From Streptomyces sp. NRRL F-5123 (GTDB lineage Bacteria; Actinomycetota; Actinomycetes; Streptomycetales; Streptomycetaceae), in assembly GCF_000721495.1 (NCBI RefSeq), contig NZ_JOHY01000056.1, forward strand, positions 1 to 41,388: a stretch of DNA of 41,388 nucleotides. The letters run 5' to 3'. Position numbers and translations under genes: made by a program. Of this stretch, positions 15,720 through 22,885 are shown one piece after another. Under the pieces are notes generated by a model that saw only the letters and a list, made by a program, of their open reading frames with translations, was not told the origin of the DNA and made no database searches. Position 1 is the first letter of the stretch. Every line of letters begins with the position of its first letter.

Positions 15720-16292
15720 TCAGGCACCGGGCGCGGCCTGGGCCGCGAGGAGGGCGACCGCCCCGCGGACGGCGGCGTCGAAGGGCTCCTGCGAGTCGGC
15801 GGCGCGGGCCAGCACGTAGCCGCCCTGGACGACGGCGACGATCGCCGCCGCGGTGTCGTGCGGGTCGAGGCCGGGCCGCAGTTCGCCCGCCGCGACGCCC
15901 TCGGCGATGACGCCGGCGAGGTGGCCGGTCAGCCATGCGAAGGTCTCCTCCACCGGCGCGCGCAGCTCGGGGCTCGCGATCACGTCGGGGTCCATCGCCA
16001 TCCGCCCGACGCGGCAGCCGCGCATCGCGTCGCGCTCGCGGACGAGGTAGGCGGTGGCCCGCTCCAGCGCGGTGCCGCCGCGGGCGATCTGCTCCTCGGC
16101 CTGCGCCCGCAGCTGCGCGGCGCTGCGGCGCATCGCGGTGACGGCGAGGTCGGGCTTGCCGCGGAAGTGGTGGTACATGCTGCCCTGCCCGGCGCCCGCC
16201 CGCTCCTGGATGGCCTTGGGGCTGGTGCCGATGTAGCCGCGCTCCCACAGCAGCGCCTGCGCGCTCTCGATGAGTCGTTCCGACGTCTCCAT
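15720..16292 (-). CDS. TetR/AcrR family repressor
   Basis: This 190-residue regulator has an N-terminal helix-turn-helix: ERLIESAQALLWERGYIGTSPKAIQERAGAGQGSMYHHFRGKPDL (about residues 5-50), with the GSMYHHF recognition helix typical of TetR. The C-terminal ligand domain is helical. The ATG at 16292 gives the family-typical METSERLIESA; a GTG five codons upstream is less likely because it would lie inside the promoter. It heads an operon with three putative catabolic enzymes. A near-perfect 20-bp palindrome at 16301-16320 starts 8 bases upstream of the ATG and overlaps the likely -10, so autorepression released by a small ligand is the simplest model. Confidence 0.92.
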   Translation of the reverse strand: METSERLIESAQALLWERGYIGTSPKAIQERAGAGQGSMYHHFRGKPDLAVTAMRRSAAQLRAQAEEQIARGGTALERATAYLVRERDAMRGCRVGRMAMDPDVIASPELRAPVEETFAWLTGHLAGVIAEGVAAGELRPGLDPHDTAAAIVAVVQGGYVLARAADSQEPFDAAVRGAVALLAAQAAPGA

Positions 16293-16300
16293 GACTGCAG

Positions 16301-16320
16301 TGTACATACTAGTAGGTACA
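16301..16320. promoter_or_regulatory. TetR operator palindrome
   Basis: TGTACATACTAGTAGGTACA is a palindrome centred on CTAG with 9 of 10 base pairs matching; only one symmetric pair differs. On the reverse strand it contains TAGTAT, a plausible -10 for the tetR operon, so a bound repressor would block initiation directly. The length and symmetry are typical of TetR-family operators. Confidence 0.75.
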
Positions 16321-16344
16321 GAAAACCAGTCGGAAAAGCCGGAA

Positions 16345-16384
16345 GGCCGGGGCGGCCCCTCCCCCGTAGGGGGCCGCCCCGGCC
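16345..16384 (-). terminator. Strong hairpin terminator
   Basis: A perfect 15-bp stem (16345-16359 with 16370-16384) encloses a 10-base loop, downstream of the collagen-like secreted-protein gene and upstream of tetR. It should end the secreted-protein transcript and insulate the TetR operon. Confidence 0.8.
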
Positions 16385-16406
16385 CCGGTGGTGCGGGCCG
16401 GACGGG

Positions 16407-16985
16407 TCAGACGTGCAGCCCGGCGGTCGCCAGGCCGGCCTCGTCCGCGCCCGGCGCGCCCTGGAGGACGACGCCGCCCTCACCGGGGTGCACGCTCACG
16501 CCGCCCTTGCCGGGCTGCGTGGTGACGCCGCCGGCGCCGGGCAGGCCCTTCGGCGGCGCCGGGCACGCGCCGTCCTTGCCGATGTGCACCGAACCCGCGG
16601 GTGCGGGCTTGCCGTTGACGTAGACCGTCACCTTGCCGTTGACGATCTTCACCTCGATCTTGTCCCCGGTGCCGTTGCCAGGCTTGCCCGGCGTCCCAGG
16701 GTTCCCAGGCTTCCCAGGCTTCCCGGGCAGCGGCGGCAGCGGGACCGGGCCGCCCTTGCCGCCCGGCTTGCCGATCCGGACGATGCAGACGACCTGCCTG
16801 CCGCCCTTGGCCCCGCCCTTCCCGGCGCTCTTGCTCCCGCCCCCGGCGGCCTGCTTGGCGGGCTGCGCGTGGGCCGCGTGCGCGGCCGACGGTGTCGCGG
16901 CGCCGCTGACCGGCGCCGCCGCGACGCTCGCCAGGCCCAGCCCCGCCACGAGGGCGAAGCCCGCGGCAATTTTCTTGTCGATCAT
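16407..16985 (-). CDS. Secreted collagen-like Gly/Pro-rich protein
   Basis: This 192-residue protein has a signal peptide (MIDKKIAAGFALVAGLGLASVAAA, cleavage probably near residue 28-30), an Ala/Gly/Lys-rich linker, a short collagen-like run of GxP triplets at about 87-103 (GKPGKPGNPGTPGKPGNG), a compact KIEVKIVNGKVTVYVNGKPA segment that looks like a beta hairpin, and a Gly-rich tail. Two cysteines (C67, C141) could form a disulfide. No enzyme motif is seen; a cell-surface or extracellular structural role is likely. The ATG at 16985 is preferred over upstream starts because it directly precedes the signal peptide. It is divergent from the response regulator, with a perfect 28-bp palindrome in the shared upstream region. 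Confidence 0.75.
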   Translation of the reverse strand: MIDKKIAAGFALVAGLGLASVAAAPVSGAATPSAAHAAHAQPAKQAAGGGSKSAGKGGAKGGRQVVCIVRIGKPGGKGGPVPLPPLPGKPGKPGNPGTPGKPGNGTGDKIEVKIVNGKVTVYVNGKPAPAGSVHIGKDGACPAPPKGLPGAGGVTTQPGKGGVSVHPGEGGVVLQGAPGADEAGLATAGLHV

Positions 16986-17006
16986 CGTGTGCTGTCTCCC
17001 GTTCGA

Positions 17007-17034
17007 GATCGCCGGACCGGCCGGTCCGGCGATC
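17007..17034. promoter_or_regulatory. Perfect 28-bp palindrome between divergent genes
   Basis: The sequence from 17007 (GATCGCCGGACCGG) is followed by its exact reverse complement to 17034. It begins 21 bases upstream of the secreted-protein ATG and about 90 bases before the response regulator. It may be an operator or, if transcribed, a leader hairpin. Response regulators more often use direct repeats, so the ligand is uncertain. Confidence 0.55.
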
Positions 17035-17125
17035 AACAGGCTCGTCCGCGGCGGCTGAAGCCGACCTGAAGGCCCGGCAGATGATCTTCATGTTCGCCTT
17101 AGGTGGCAGGCCGCACGCTGAGGAG

Positions 17126-17794
<669 letters not shown>

Positions 17795-17795
17795 G

Positions 17796-19067
17796 ATGAG
17801 CGTCCGGCTGCGCACCACGCTCGCCGCGACCGCCGTGGTGGCCGTGGCCCTCGGCCTCGCCGCGGCCGCGCTCCTGCTGTCGCTGCACGCGAGCCTGACC
17901 CGCTCGGCGCGGGAGCTGGCCGTCCAGGACGCGGGGCGGAATGCCGCGATGTTCCTGGAGCAGCACGGCGCGGCGGGCGGCGGCACGCCGAAAGGCGGCA
18001 CCACGGTCGCCGGCGGGAACGCGGGGCAGGCGCCGGACCAGCTGCCGCCGGGGATACCGCTGCCCGGGAACAGCGGCGGCAAGGTGGTCGTCTCCGTGAA
18101 CGTGGACGCCGGCGCGGGCCCGGTCACCATTCAGGGCACCGCTTCCCTGGCGCCGGTCCGCGCCGCGATGCGCACCCTCACCTGGGTGCTGGTTCCCGGC
18201 ATCCCCGCGCTGCTCGCGCTGGTCGCCCTGCTGTGCTGGCACACCACCGGGCGGGCGCTGCGTCCGGTGTCCGCGATCCGCGCGAAGGTCGCCGAGATCA
18301 CCGCGCGGGATCTGCACGAGCGCGTTCCCGAGACGGACGCGCGCGACGAGGTCGCGGCCCTGGCCCGTACCGTCAACGCCACCCTCGACCGGCTGCAGAC
18401 GGCGGTCGGCGCGCACCGGCAGTTCGTCGCCGACGCGGCGCACGAGCTGCGCAGCCCGATGGCGGTGCTGCGCACCCGGCTGGAACTGGCCGCGCCGCCG
18501 GAGCAGCACCTCGCCCGCGAGGCGCTCGCCGACGTCGAGCGCCTCCAGACGCTCACCGCCGACCTGCTGCTGCTCGCCCGGCTCGACGCCCGCGAGCCGA
18601 TCCGCACCCGGGAGACGGACCTGGCGCAGATCGTCGCCGAGGAGGCGGCGCGGGCCCGGCCGCGCGGCGACGTCGCGGTGCGGATGCGGCTCACCCCCGA
18701 CGTATTGATCGACGGCTCGCCGGACCACCTGCGGCGGATGGTGGCCAACCTCGTCGACAACGCGGTCCGGCACGCGGCGGGGGCGGTGACCGTCGAGCTG
18801 ACCCGCGACGGGGCGTGCGGCCGGGCGCGGCTGGACGTGGCCGACGACGGTCCCGGTATCCCGGCCGAGCACCACGCCACCGTCTTCGACCGCTTCACCC
18901 GGCTCGACCACGCGCGGACCCGCGACACCGGCGGATCGGGGCTCGGCCTGCCGATCGCCCGCGACATCGCGCTCGCCCACCGCGCCTCGCTCCAGGTCGT
19001 CCCCGGCGGCGGGCCGGGGGCGACGCTGCGCGCGTCCTTCCCGCTCCGTGCCCCCGCCGGCCGCTGA
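17796..19067 (+). CDS. Two-component sensor histidine kinase
   Basis: This 423-residue membrane kinase has helix 1 at about residues 10-32 and helix 2 at about 128-148, flanking a short extracellular loop of about 95 residues that is rich in Gly/Pro (GGTPKGG, LPPGIPLPGNSGG). A HAMP domain follows, then the H-box with H216 in FVADAAHELRSPMAVLRTRLE, the N-box NLVDNAVRHA, G1 DVADDGPGIP and G2 GGSGLGLPIA. It should phosphorylate the adjacent response regulator. The ATG at 17796 has GGAGG 7 bases upstream inside the regulator gene. The loop composition resembles the neighbouring secreted collagen-like protein, suggesting a shared envelope setting. Confidence 0.95.
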   Translation: MSVRLRTTLAATAVVAVALGLAAAALLLSLHASLTRSARELAVQDAGRNAAMFLEQHGAAGGGTPKGGTTVAGGNAGQAPDQLPPGIPLPGNSGGKVVVSVNVDAGAGPVTIQGTASLAPVRAAMRTLTWVLVPGIPALLALVALLCWHTTGRALRPVSAIRAKVAEITARDLHERVPETDARDEVAALARTVNATLDRLQTAVGAHRQFVADAAHELRSPMAVLRTRLELAAPPEQHLAREALADVERLQTLTADLLLLARLDAREPIRTRETDLAQIVAEEAARARPRGDVAVRMRLTPDVLIDGSPDHLRRMVANLVDNAVRHAAGAVTVELTRDGACGRARLDVADDGPGIPAEHHATVFDRFTRLDHARTRDTGGSGLGLPIARDIALAHRASLQVVPGGGPGATLRASFPLRAPAGR

Positions 19068-19089
19068 GCTCGCCGGCCGCGCCTGCCGT

Positions 19090-19650
19090 TCAGCCCGCGG
19101 CGAAGCAGATCTGCGCCGCGCTCACCACGGTGCCGAATCGCGGGAAGTCCAGTGCGACCGCGGCCTCGTGCTCGGCGGCGGTCAGGGCCGCCATCGCGTC
19201 GGCCGCGAAGACCAGCCGGTAGTCCAGGTCCGAGGCGGCCCGGGCGGTGGACTCCACGCCCAGGTTGGTGGCGATCCCGGCGAGCACCAGGGTGTCCACG
19301 CCGCGCTCGCGCAGCAGCTCGTGCAGGCCGGTGTCCAGGAAGCCGCCGATGGTGCGCTTGACGACGACGAGGTCGCCGTCCCGTACCACGCCCGCCGCCA
19401 GATCGCTGCCGGCCGGCTGGTCGGCGACGCCGGGCCGCTGCGTCCGGACGGCCACCACGGTGGCGCCCGCGGCCCGGAAGGCGCCGGCCAGCTCCAGAGC
19501 AGCGGCGAGCACCGCGGGGCCGGGCACCGGGGCGAGGGGTAAGGCGACGATGCGGTCCATGAGATCGATGGTGACCAGCGCGGTGCGCGCCGGGTCGAGG
19601 CCGGGGGCGAGCGGGGATTCGCCGCGGCGTCCGTGATCATGTGCGGTCAT
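19090..19650 (-). CDS. Isochorismatase-like hydrolase lacking the usual catalytic cysteine
   Basis: This 186-residue protein has the isochorismatase-like fold: the catalytic aspartate in LVTIDLMD (D29), the lysine in VVVKRTIGGFLDTGL (K98) and the third-strand motif LAGIATNLGVESTARAA. In cysteine hydrolases of this family the residue before VE is usually the nucleophilic cysteine; here it is G131. True isochorismatases also lack the cysteine, but no isochorismate pathway gene is nearby. The reaction is therefore open; amidase chemistry would need another nucleophile. The ATG at 19650 lies 8 bases from a TAGGGT element. The tandem decamer ATGACCGCAC spans the start region. Confidence 0.82.
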   Translation of the reverse strand: MTAHDHGRRGESPLAPGLDPARTALVTIDLMDRIVALPLAPVPGPAVLAAALELAGAFRAAGATVVAVRTQRPGVADQPAGSDLAAGVVRDGDLVVVKRTIGGFLDTGLHELLRERGVDTLVLAGIATNLGVESTARAASDLDYRLVFAADAMAALTAAEHEAAVALDFPRFGTVVSAAQICFAAG

Positions 19651-19658
19651 GTGCGGTC

Positions 19659-19664
19659 ACCCTA
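19659..19664 (-). promoter_or_regulatory. Leaderless-type -10 element (TAGGGT, reverse strand)
   Basis: Read on the reverse strand, TAGGGT ends 8 bases before the ATG at 19650. No Shine-Dalgarno lies between. Confidence 0.45.
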
Positions 19665-19783
19665 CCGGCAGCCCCCGCCCGGCCGCCCGGTGTTCGCAAC
19701 GGACCGCTTTCCGCTCGCGGACCGCCCCTGCAGTGGCCCCGGCGTGATCGGAACCAGCCCTGCCGCGGGCGGGTTCTGCCATC

Positions 19784-19814
19784 TTGTGTCGGCGTGCGCC
19801 ACGGCCGCTAGTGT
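19784..19814 (+). promoter_or_regulatory. Promoter of the DUF397 gene
   Basis: TTGTGT (19784-19789) and TAGTGT (19809-19814) are separated by 19 bases, about 34 bases before the GTG start. The leader carries a GGGAGGAG ribosome site. Confidence 0.5.
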
Positions 19815-19847
19815 GGTGGACACGCAACGCAGCGGGAGGAGCACGAC

Positions 19848-20087
19848 GTGGCGGAAAGCACCACGGGACAGCCGGTGGCCAACGGGAAGAAGCCGCAGCT
19901 CGATCTGACGGACGCCGAGTGGCTGTCGAGCAAGCAGGGCAACGGCGATGTGCAGATCGCCTTCGTCGAGGGCTACATCGCGATGCGCGACGGCCGGCAC
20001 CCCGACGGCCCGGCGCTGATCTTCACCCCCGCGGAATGGCGGGCCTTCGTACTCGGCGCGCGCGACGGCGAGTTCGACCTGACCTGA
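19848..20087 (+). CDS. DUF397 domain protein
   Basis: This 79-residue protein matches DUF397: AEWLSSKQGNGDVQIAFVEGYIAMRDGRHPDGPALIFTPAEWRAFVLGARDGEFDL, with the conserved RDG, GP.L.FT..EW..F and GEFD elements. In actinomycetes DUF397 proteins usually sit beside an XRE-type helix-turn-helix regulator and an ATPase of the WhiJ/BldB-associated group and modulate development. No such partner is next to it here, so it is an orphan copy. The GTG at 19848 has AGGAG 8 bases upstream and a recognisable promoter. A hairpin follows the stop. Confidence 0.88.
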   Translation: MAESTTGQPVANGKKPQLDLTDAEWLSSKQGNGDVQIAFVEGYIAMRDGRHPDGPALIFTPAEWRAFVLGARDGEFDLT

Positions 20088-20100
20088 GCGCCGCGGGGCC

Positions 20101-20132
20101 GGCCGGGGCACGCGCGCACGCGTACCCCGGCC
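20101..20132. terminator. Hairpin with T-rich tail between convergent genes
   Basis: GGCCGGGGCACGCG pairs with CGCGTACCCCGGCC with one mismatch and a short loop, followed by CTTTCGTG. It lies between the DUF397 gene and the convergent isomerase gene. Confidence 0.7.
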
Positions 20133-20160
20133 CTTTCGTGTCAGGCCCGCGTCCCGGCCG

Positions 20161-20901
20161 TCACGGCCAGTTGCCCAGCTCCGGCAGCGGCCCGCCCTCC
20201 AGCGGCTCCTCCGGACGGCGCCCGGCGAACCACGCCGCGAGATCCGTGAGCCGGCCCTCGACCGCGACCGGCGTTCCACGGCCGAACGTCCACACCCCGC
20301 CGGTGTCGACGGCGGTGACCGTCAGCCCGACCCCGCCCGGTACCCGCACGGACAGGAAGTCGAGCAGGTGGGTACACAGCTGCGGCGACCAGCCGGACGG
20401 GCCCGCGCCGAGCAGCGCGTCCACCGTGTGGATCTCCAGCTCCCGCCACCAGGCCAGCCCCACCGTGCGCAGAGTGCCGTCGCGGTACGCCACCGGGCGC
20501 CCCCAGTCGCCGGGCCCGACCGCGGCCCAGGACGTCTCCGCCTCGTCCAGGGCGTCGGCCAGTGCCGCGGACAACCGCGCCGCGGGGCGGCCGTACCCGG
20601 CCTCGATCGCGGCGTCCCGCGCGGGCCTGCCGCCGTCGTAGACCTCGATCGTCCTGCCCCGCAGCGCGTAGCGCGCCTGCCGGGCGAGGGCCAGCCCGAC
20701 ACCCTCGATGTGGGTGAGTACATGGCCGCGCGTCCAGCCGGGCAGCGCGCTCGGGGCGCGCAGCACCTCGTCGGTCAGCCCCCCGGTGAGCCCGCGCAGC
20801 CTGGTCAGGCCCGCCGTGAAGGCCGCCTGCAGATCGGGCTGCGGCTGCTCCGCCGCGCCCTCGCCGTCCGTCCCGCCCGCAGTCCGCTCGGTCACGGCCA
20901 C
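20161..20901 (-). CDS. Maleylpyruvate isomerase family (mycothiol-dependent) protein
   Basis: This protein of about 246 residues has the DinB-like N-terminal four-helix domain of mycothiol-dependent maleylpyruvate isomerases. GWTRGHVLTHIEGVGLALARQA supplies histidine ligands and WWRELEIHTVDALLG the last ones. A C-terminal SCP2-like part ends DLAAWFAGRR. Mycothiol dependence fits an actinomycete host. Whether it isomerises maleylpyruvate or another thiol-activated substrate is unknown. Possible starts are ATG 20919, GTG 20901 (GGGGA 6 bases upstream, chosen) and GTG 20895 (4-base overlap with the upstream stop). It is coupled to the PdxH-like gene just upstream. Confidence 0.85.
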   Translation of the reverse strand: MAVTERTAGGTDGEGAAEQPQPDLQAAFTAGLTRLRGLTGGLTDEVLRAPSALPGWTRGHVLTHIEGVGLALARQARYALRGRTIEVYDGGRPARDAAIEAGYGRPAARLSAALADALDEAETSWAAVGPGDWGRPVAYRDGTLRTVGLAWWRELEIHTVDALLGAGPSGWSPQLCTHLLDFLSVRVPGGVGLTVTAVDTGGVWTFGRGTPVAVEGRLTDLAAWFAGRRPEEPLEGGPLPELGNWP

Positions 20902-21545
20902 AGCAGTCCCCTTTCCCATCCCTCGCCGGTGTGCGTGTAGACGACCCTGGTGTGCCGCCGGTCCCGGTCGCCCTGCCAGAACTCGACGGTCTCCGCGTGC
21001 AGCGTGTAGCCGGTCCATCCCGGCGCGACCAGCCCGGGGTCGGCCTCGACGCGGGCGGCGGCCTCGCGCACCGCCGCGTCCAGGACCGCCGGCTCGGGCA
21101 GGGGCGTGGACTGCCGGCCCAGCAGCGCCTCGGCGCGCGCGGCGGGCGAGCGGGCCAGGAAGTCCTCGGCGCTGACGGCCGCGCTCCCCGGCTCCACCCG
21201 GCCGCGGATCCTGACCTGCCGGGCGAGCGGCGACCAGTAGAAGGTGAGCGCGGCCGCCGGCTGCGCCGCCAGCTCGCGGCCCTTGCGGCCGCCCGCGTCG
21301 GCGGCGAAGTGCCAGCCGTCGGGGGAGACGTCCTTGAGGATCAGGACGCGGGCGGCCGGGGCGCCGTCCTCGCCCGTGGTGGACAGGGTCATCGCGTGCG
21401 GCTCGCGGACCCCGGCCCGTACGGCCGCGAGCAGCCAGTCGACGAACAGCTCGCGCGGGTCGGGCGGCAGCGTGCCGAGGTCGAAGCCGGGCAGATCTCC
21501 GGCGAACACGTCCAGTCCGCGCAGCAGTTCACGCAGGTCGGACAC
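20892..21545 (-). CDS. pdxH: PdxH-like pyridoxamine 5'-phosphate oxidase
   Basis: This 217-residue FMN-binding split-barrel protein has the length of E. coli PdxH and the family blocks ARVLILKDVSPDGWHFAAD, RKGRELAAQPAAALTFYWSPLARQVRIRGRVE, SAEDFLARSPAARAEALLGRQSTPL and the C-terminal VEFWQGDRDRRHTR...GWERGLLWP. PdxH oxidises pyridoxamine or pyridoxine phosphate to PLP. The C-terminus ends RGLLWP instead of the usual RLAP-type end, so it may be a divergent subfamily; the symbol is provisional. GTG 21545 is chosen because GAGGGGG lies 6 bases upstream; the GTG at 21551 abuts that site. It is divergent from the CGNR gene across a dyad. Confidence 0.85.
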   Translation of the reverse strand: MSDLRELLRGLDVFAGDLPGFDLGTLPPDPRELFVDWLLAAVRAGVREPHAMTLSTTGEDGAPAARVLILKDVSPDGWHFAADAGGRKGRELAAQPAAALTFYWSPLARQVRIRGRVEPGSAAVSAEDFLARSPAARAEALLGRQSTPLPEPAVLDAAVREAAARVEADPGLVAPGWTGYTLHAETVEFWQGDRDRRHTRVVYTHTGEGWERGLLWP

Positions 21546-21562
21546 AGACACCCCCTCTGTGT

Positions 21563-21589
21563 TAATGGTTTTCGCTGACGATACCATTA
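21563..21589. promoter_or_regulatory. Inverted repeat in the divergent pdxH/CGNR promoter region
   Basis: TAATGGT (21563-21569) and ACCATTA (21583-21589) are perfect 7-base arms with a 13-base spacer. The right arm overlaps the TACCAT -10 of the CGNR gene and the left arm lies where the pdxH promoter should be, so one bound dimer could control both genes. Confidence 0.6.
21582..21587 (+). promoter_or_regulatory. Leaderless-type -10 element (TACCAT)
   Basis: TACCAT ends 6 bases before the ATG at 21594, with no Shine-Dalgarno between. Confidence 0.55.
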
Positions 21590-21593
21590 GGTC

Positions 21594-22244
21594 ATGGCCG
21601 CTGATCATCTCGCGCTGGACCTCGCCGTCACCATTCGTCACGACGGGCACGGCGGCGTCGCCGACGACCTCGCCGAGCCGGCCGGGCTGACGCGCTGGGT
21701 GCGTGCGCACGCCGACGCGCTGGGGGCCGACCTCGCGGCGGGCGGCGGCGCCACCGCCCCCTTCGCCGCCGAGGACTTCACGGCCGACGCCGCCGCGCTC
21801 GCCGCCGCCGTCGAGGTGCGCACCGCGCTGCGTGCGCTCTTCGCCCGCGCGGTGCGGCCGGGCGCGGCCAGCTCCGCGGACGAGGGGCGGCTGCCGCCCG
21901 CCGGTCAGGCGCTGGAGCGGCTCAACGCGGCCGCCGCGCTGGTCCCGTACGCGCCCCGGCTGGAGTGGCCCGCCGACGGGCCCGCGACTGCCGCGCGCGC
22001 CGCCGCCCGCACCCCGCGGGCCGCCGACCTCGTCGCCGCCGCGCTCGCCCGGCACGCCATCGCCTTCCTCGCCGGGCCCGACCGGGAGCGGCTGCGGGCG
22101 TGCCCGGCGCCGCGCTGCGTGCGCTACTTCGTCAAGGAGCACACCCGCCAGGAGTGGTGCAAGCCGTCGTGCGGCAACCGCGCCCGCGTCGCCCGGCACG
22201 CCGCTCGGCAGCGCGCCGCGTCCGGCCTCGCCGACCAGGCGTAG
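21594..22244 (+). CDS. CGNR zinc-finger (ABATE-type) regulator
   Basis: This 216-residue protein has an N-terminal stress-response-like ABATE region (residues about 1-150) and a C-terminal CGNR zinc finger, LRACPAPRCVRYFVKEHTRQEWCKPSCGNRARVARHA. The likely zinc ligands are C170, C175, C189 and C193, and CGNR itself is at 193-196. Such proteins are probably DNA-binding regulators with a ligand-sensing N-terminus. The gene is divergent from the pdxH-like gene and is probably leaderless. The shared inverted repeat at 21563-21589 makes local autoregulation and control of the pdxH-isomerase pair the simplest hypothesis. Confidence 0.9.
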   Translation: MAADHLALDLAVTIRHDGHGGVADDLAEPAGLTRWVRAHADALGADLAAGGGATAPFAAEDFTADAAALAAAVEVRTALRALFARAVRPGAASSADEGRLPPAGQALERLNAAAALVPYAPRLEWPADGPATAARAAARTPRAADLVAAALARHAIAFLAGPDRERLRACPAPRCVRYFVKEHTRQEWCKPSCGNRARVARHAARQRAASGLADQA

Positions 22245-22466
22245 CGGAGGGGTACGGCGGCGGTACGGCGGGGCGGCCGCGGGGGAGCCGCACGGACCCG
22301 CAGGGAGCCACCGCGCGCCACTGACGCAGCGTCACTCGTCCGGGTGAGTTCGGCCCGTGGGGGCTACGCGCGGTAACGGGGCGCACCGGGGGCGCACGGA
22401 GGAACGGGCCTGGCGGCGCGTACCCCCGGGAACGCCGTCCCGGCCCCGCGTGGCAGGCTCCGCAGC

Positions 22467-22514
22467 GGCCTTCCGGCCTTCCGGCCTTCCGGCCTTCCGG
22501 CCTTCCGGCCTTCC
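22467..22514. repeat. Six tandem copies of GGCCTTCC
   Basis: The octamer GGCCTTCC is repeated six times without interruption, followed by GGG. Because it is non-coding and perfect, copy number may vary between strains or be compressed in assembly. Confidence 0.9.
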
Positions 22515-22795
22515 GGGCGACCGCGCTCCGCGTACGCTCCCCGCCGCCTCGCGAGCCGTGTCCGGCCGTGCCCCTGCCGGGCCGTGGCCGAGCGGATCCC
22601 GCCTGCCCGGCGGTGCCCGACACGCGCGCCTTCCCCTGCCTTCGGCGGGAGGTGCCCGGTGCGCTCTCCCCCTGGGTGTCGCGGCCCCGGAGGTGCTCCC
22701 ACGCGGCTGAAGGCTGCTCCCGGGCGAAGCACCGTCGGGCACGGCCCGGTGGCCGACCGGCACGGCTGTTCCCGCTCACACACCGCACCTGACGG

Positions 22796-22816
22796 CGTAC
22801 GCTGTGAGGCCGTACG
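22796..22816 (+). promoter_or_regulatory. Paired CGTACG palindromes around a possible -10
   Basis: CGTACG occurs at 22796-22801 and 22811-22816, and TACGCT (22798-22803) could be a -10 for the ATPase gene, whose ATG lies 82 bases downstream. The assignment is weak because no clear -35 is present. Confidence 0.3.
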
Positions 22817-22885
22817 AGGTCGACAGGCGGAGCGCGAGTGCGGCGGCGCGGCCGCCTGAGCCCCACCGGCCGCGAGGGGGTGCCC

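Larger units (their letters stand above)
22245..22885. other. Long non-coding gap
   Basis: No supported gene lies in these 641 bases. Long reverse-strand frames here are low-complexity shadows caused by the tandem repeat. The gap holds the 8-bp repeat at 22467-22514 and the candidate promoter elements at 22796-22816 for the ATPase gene. The rest shows no recognisable hairpin, RNA or mobile-element feature. Confidence 0.55.

Noticed and set aside
17081..17125. Longer N-terminus of the response regulator from ATG 17081
   Set aside because: It adds 15 residues not typical of the family and includes a rare TTA codon; GTG 17126 gives the expected N-terminus.
22467..22514. Possible CRISPR array
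   Set aside because: The units are 8 bp and directly adjacent, without spacers. No cas genes are present.
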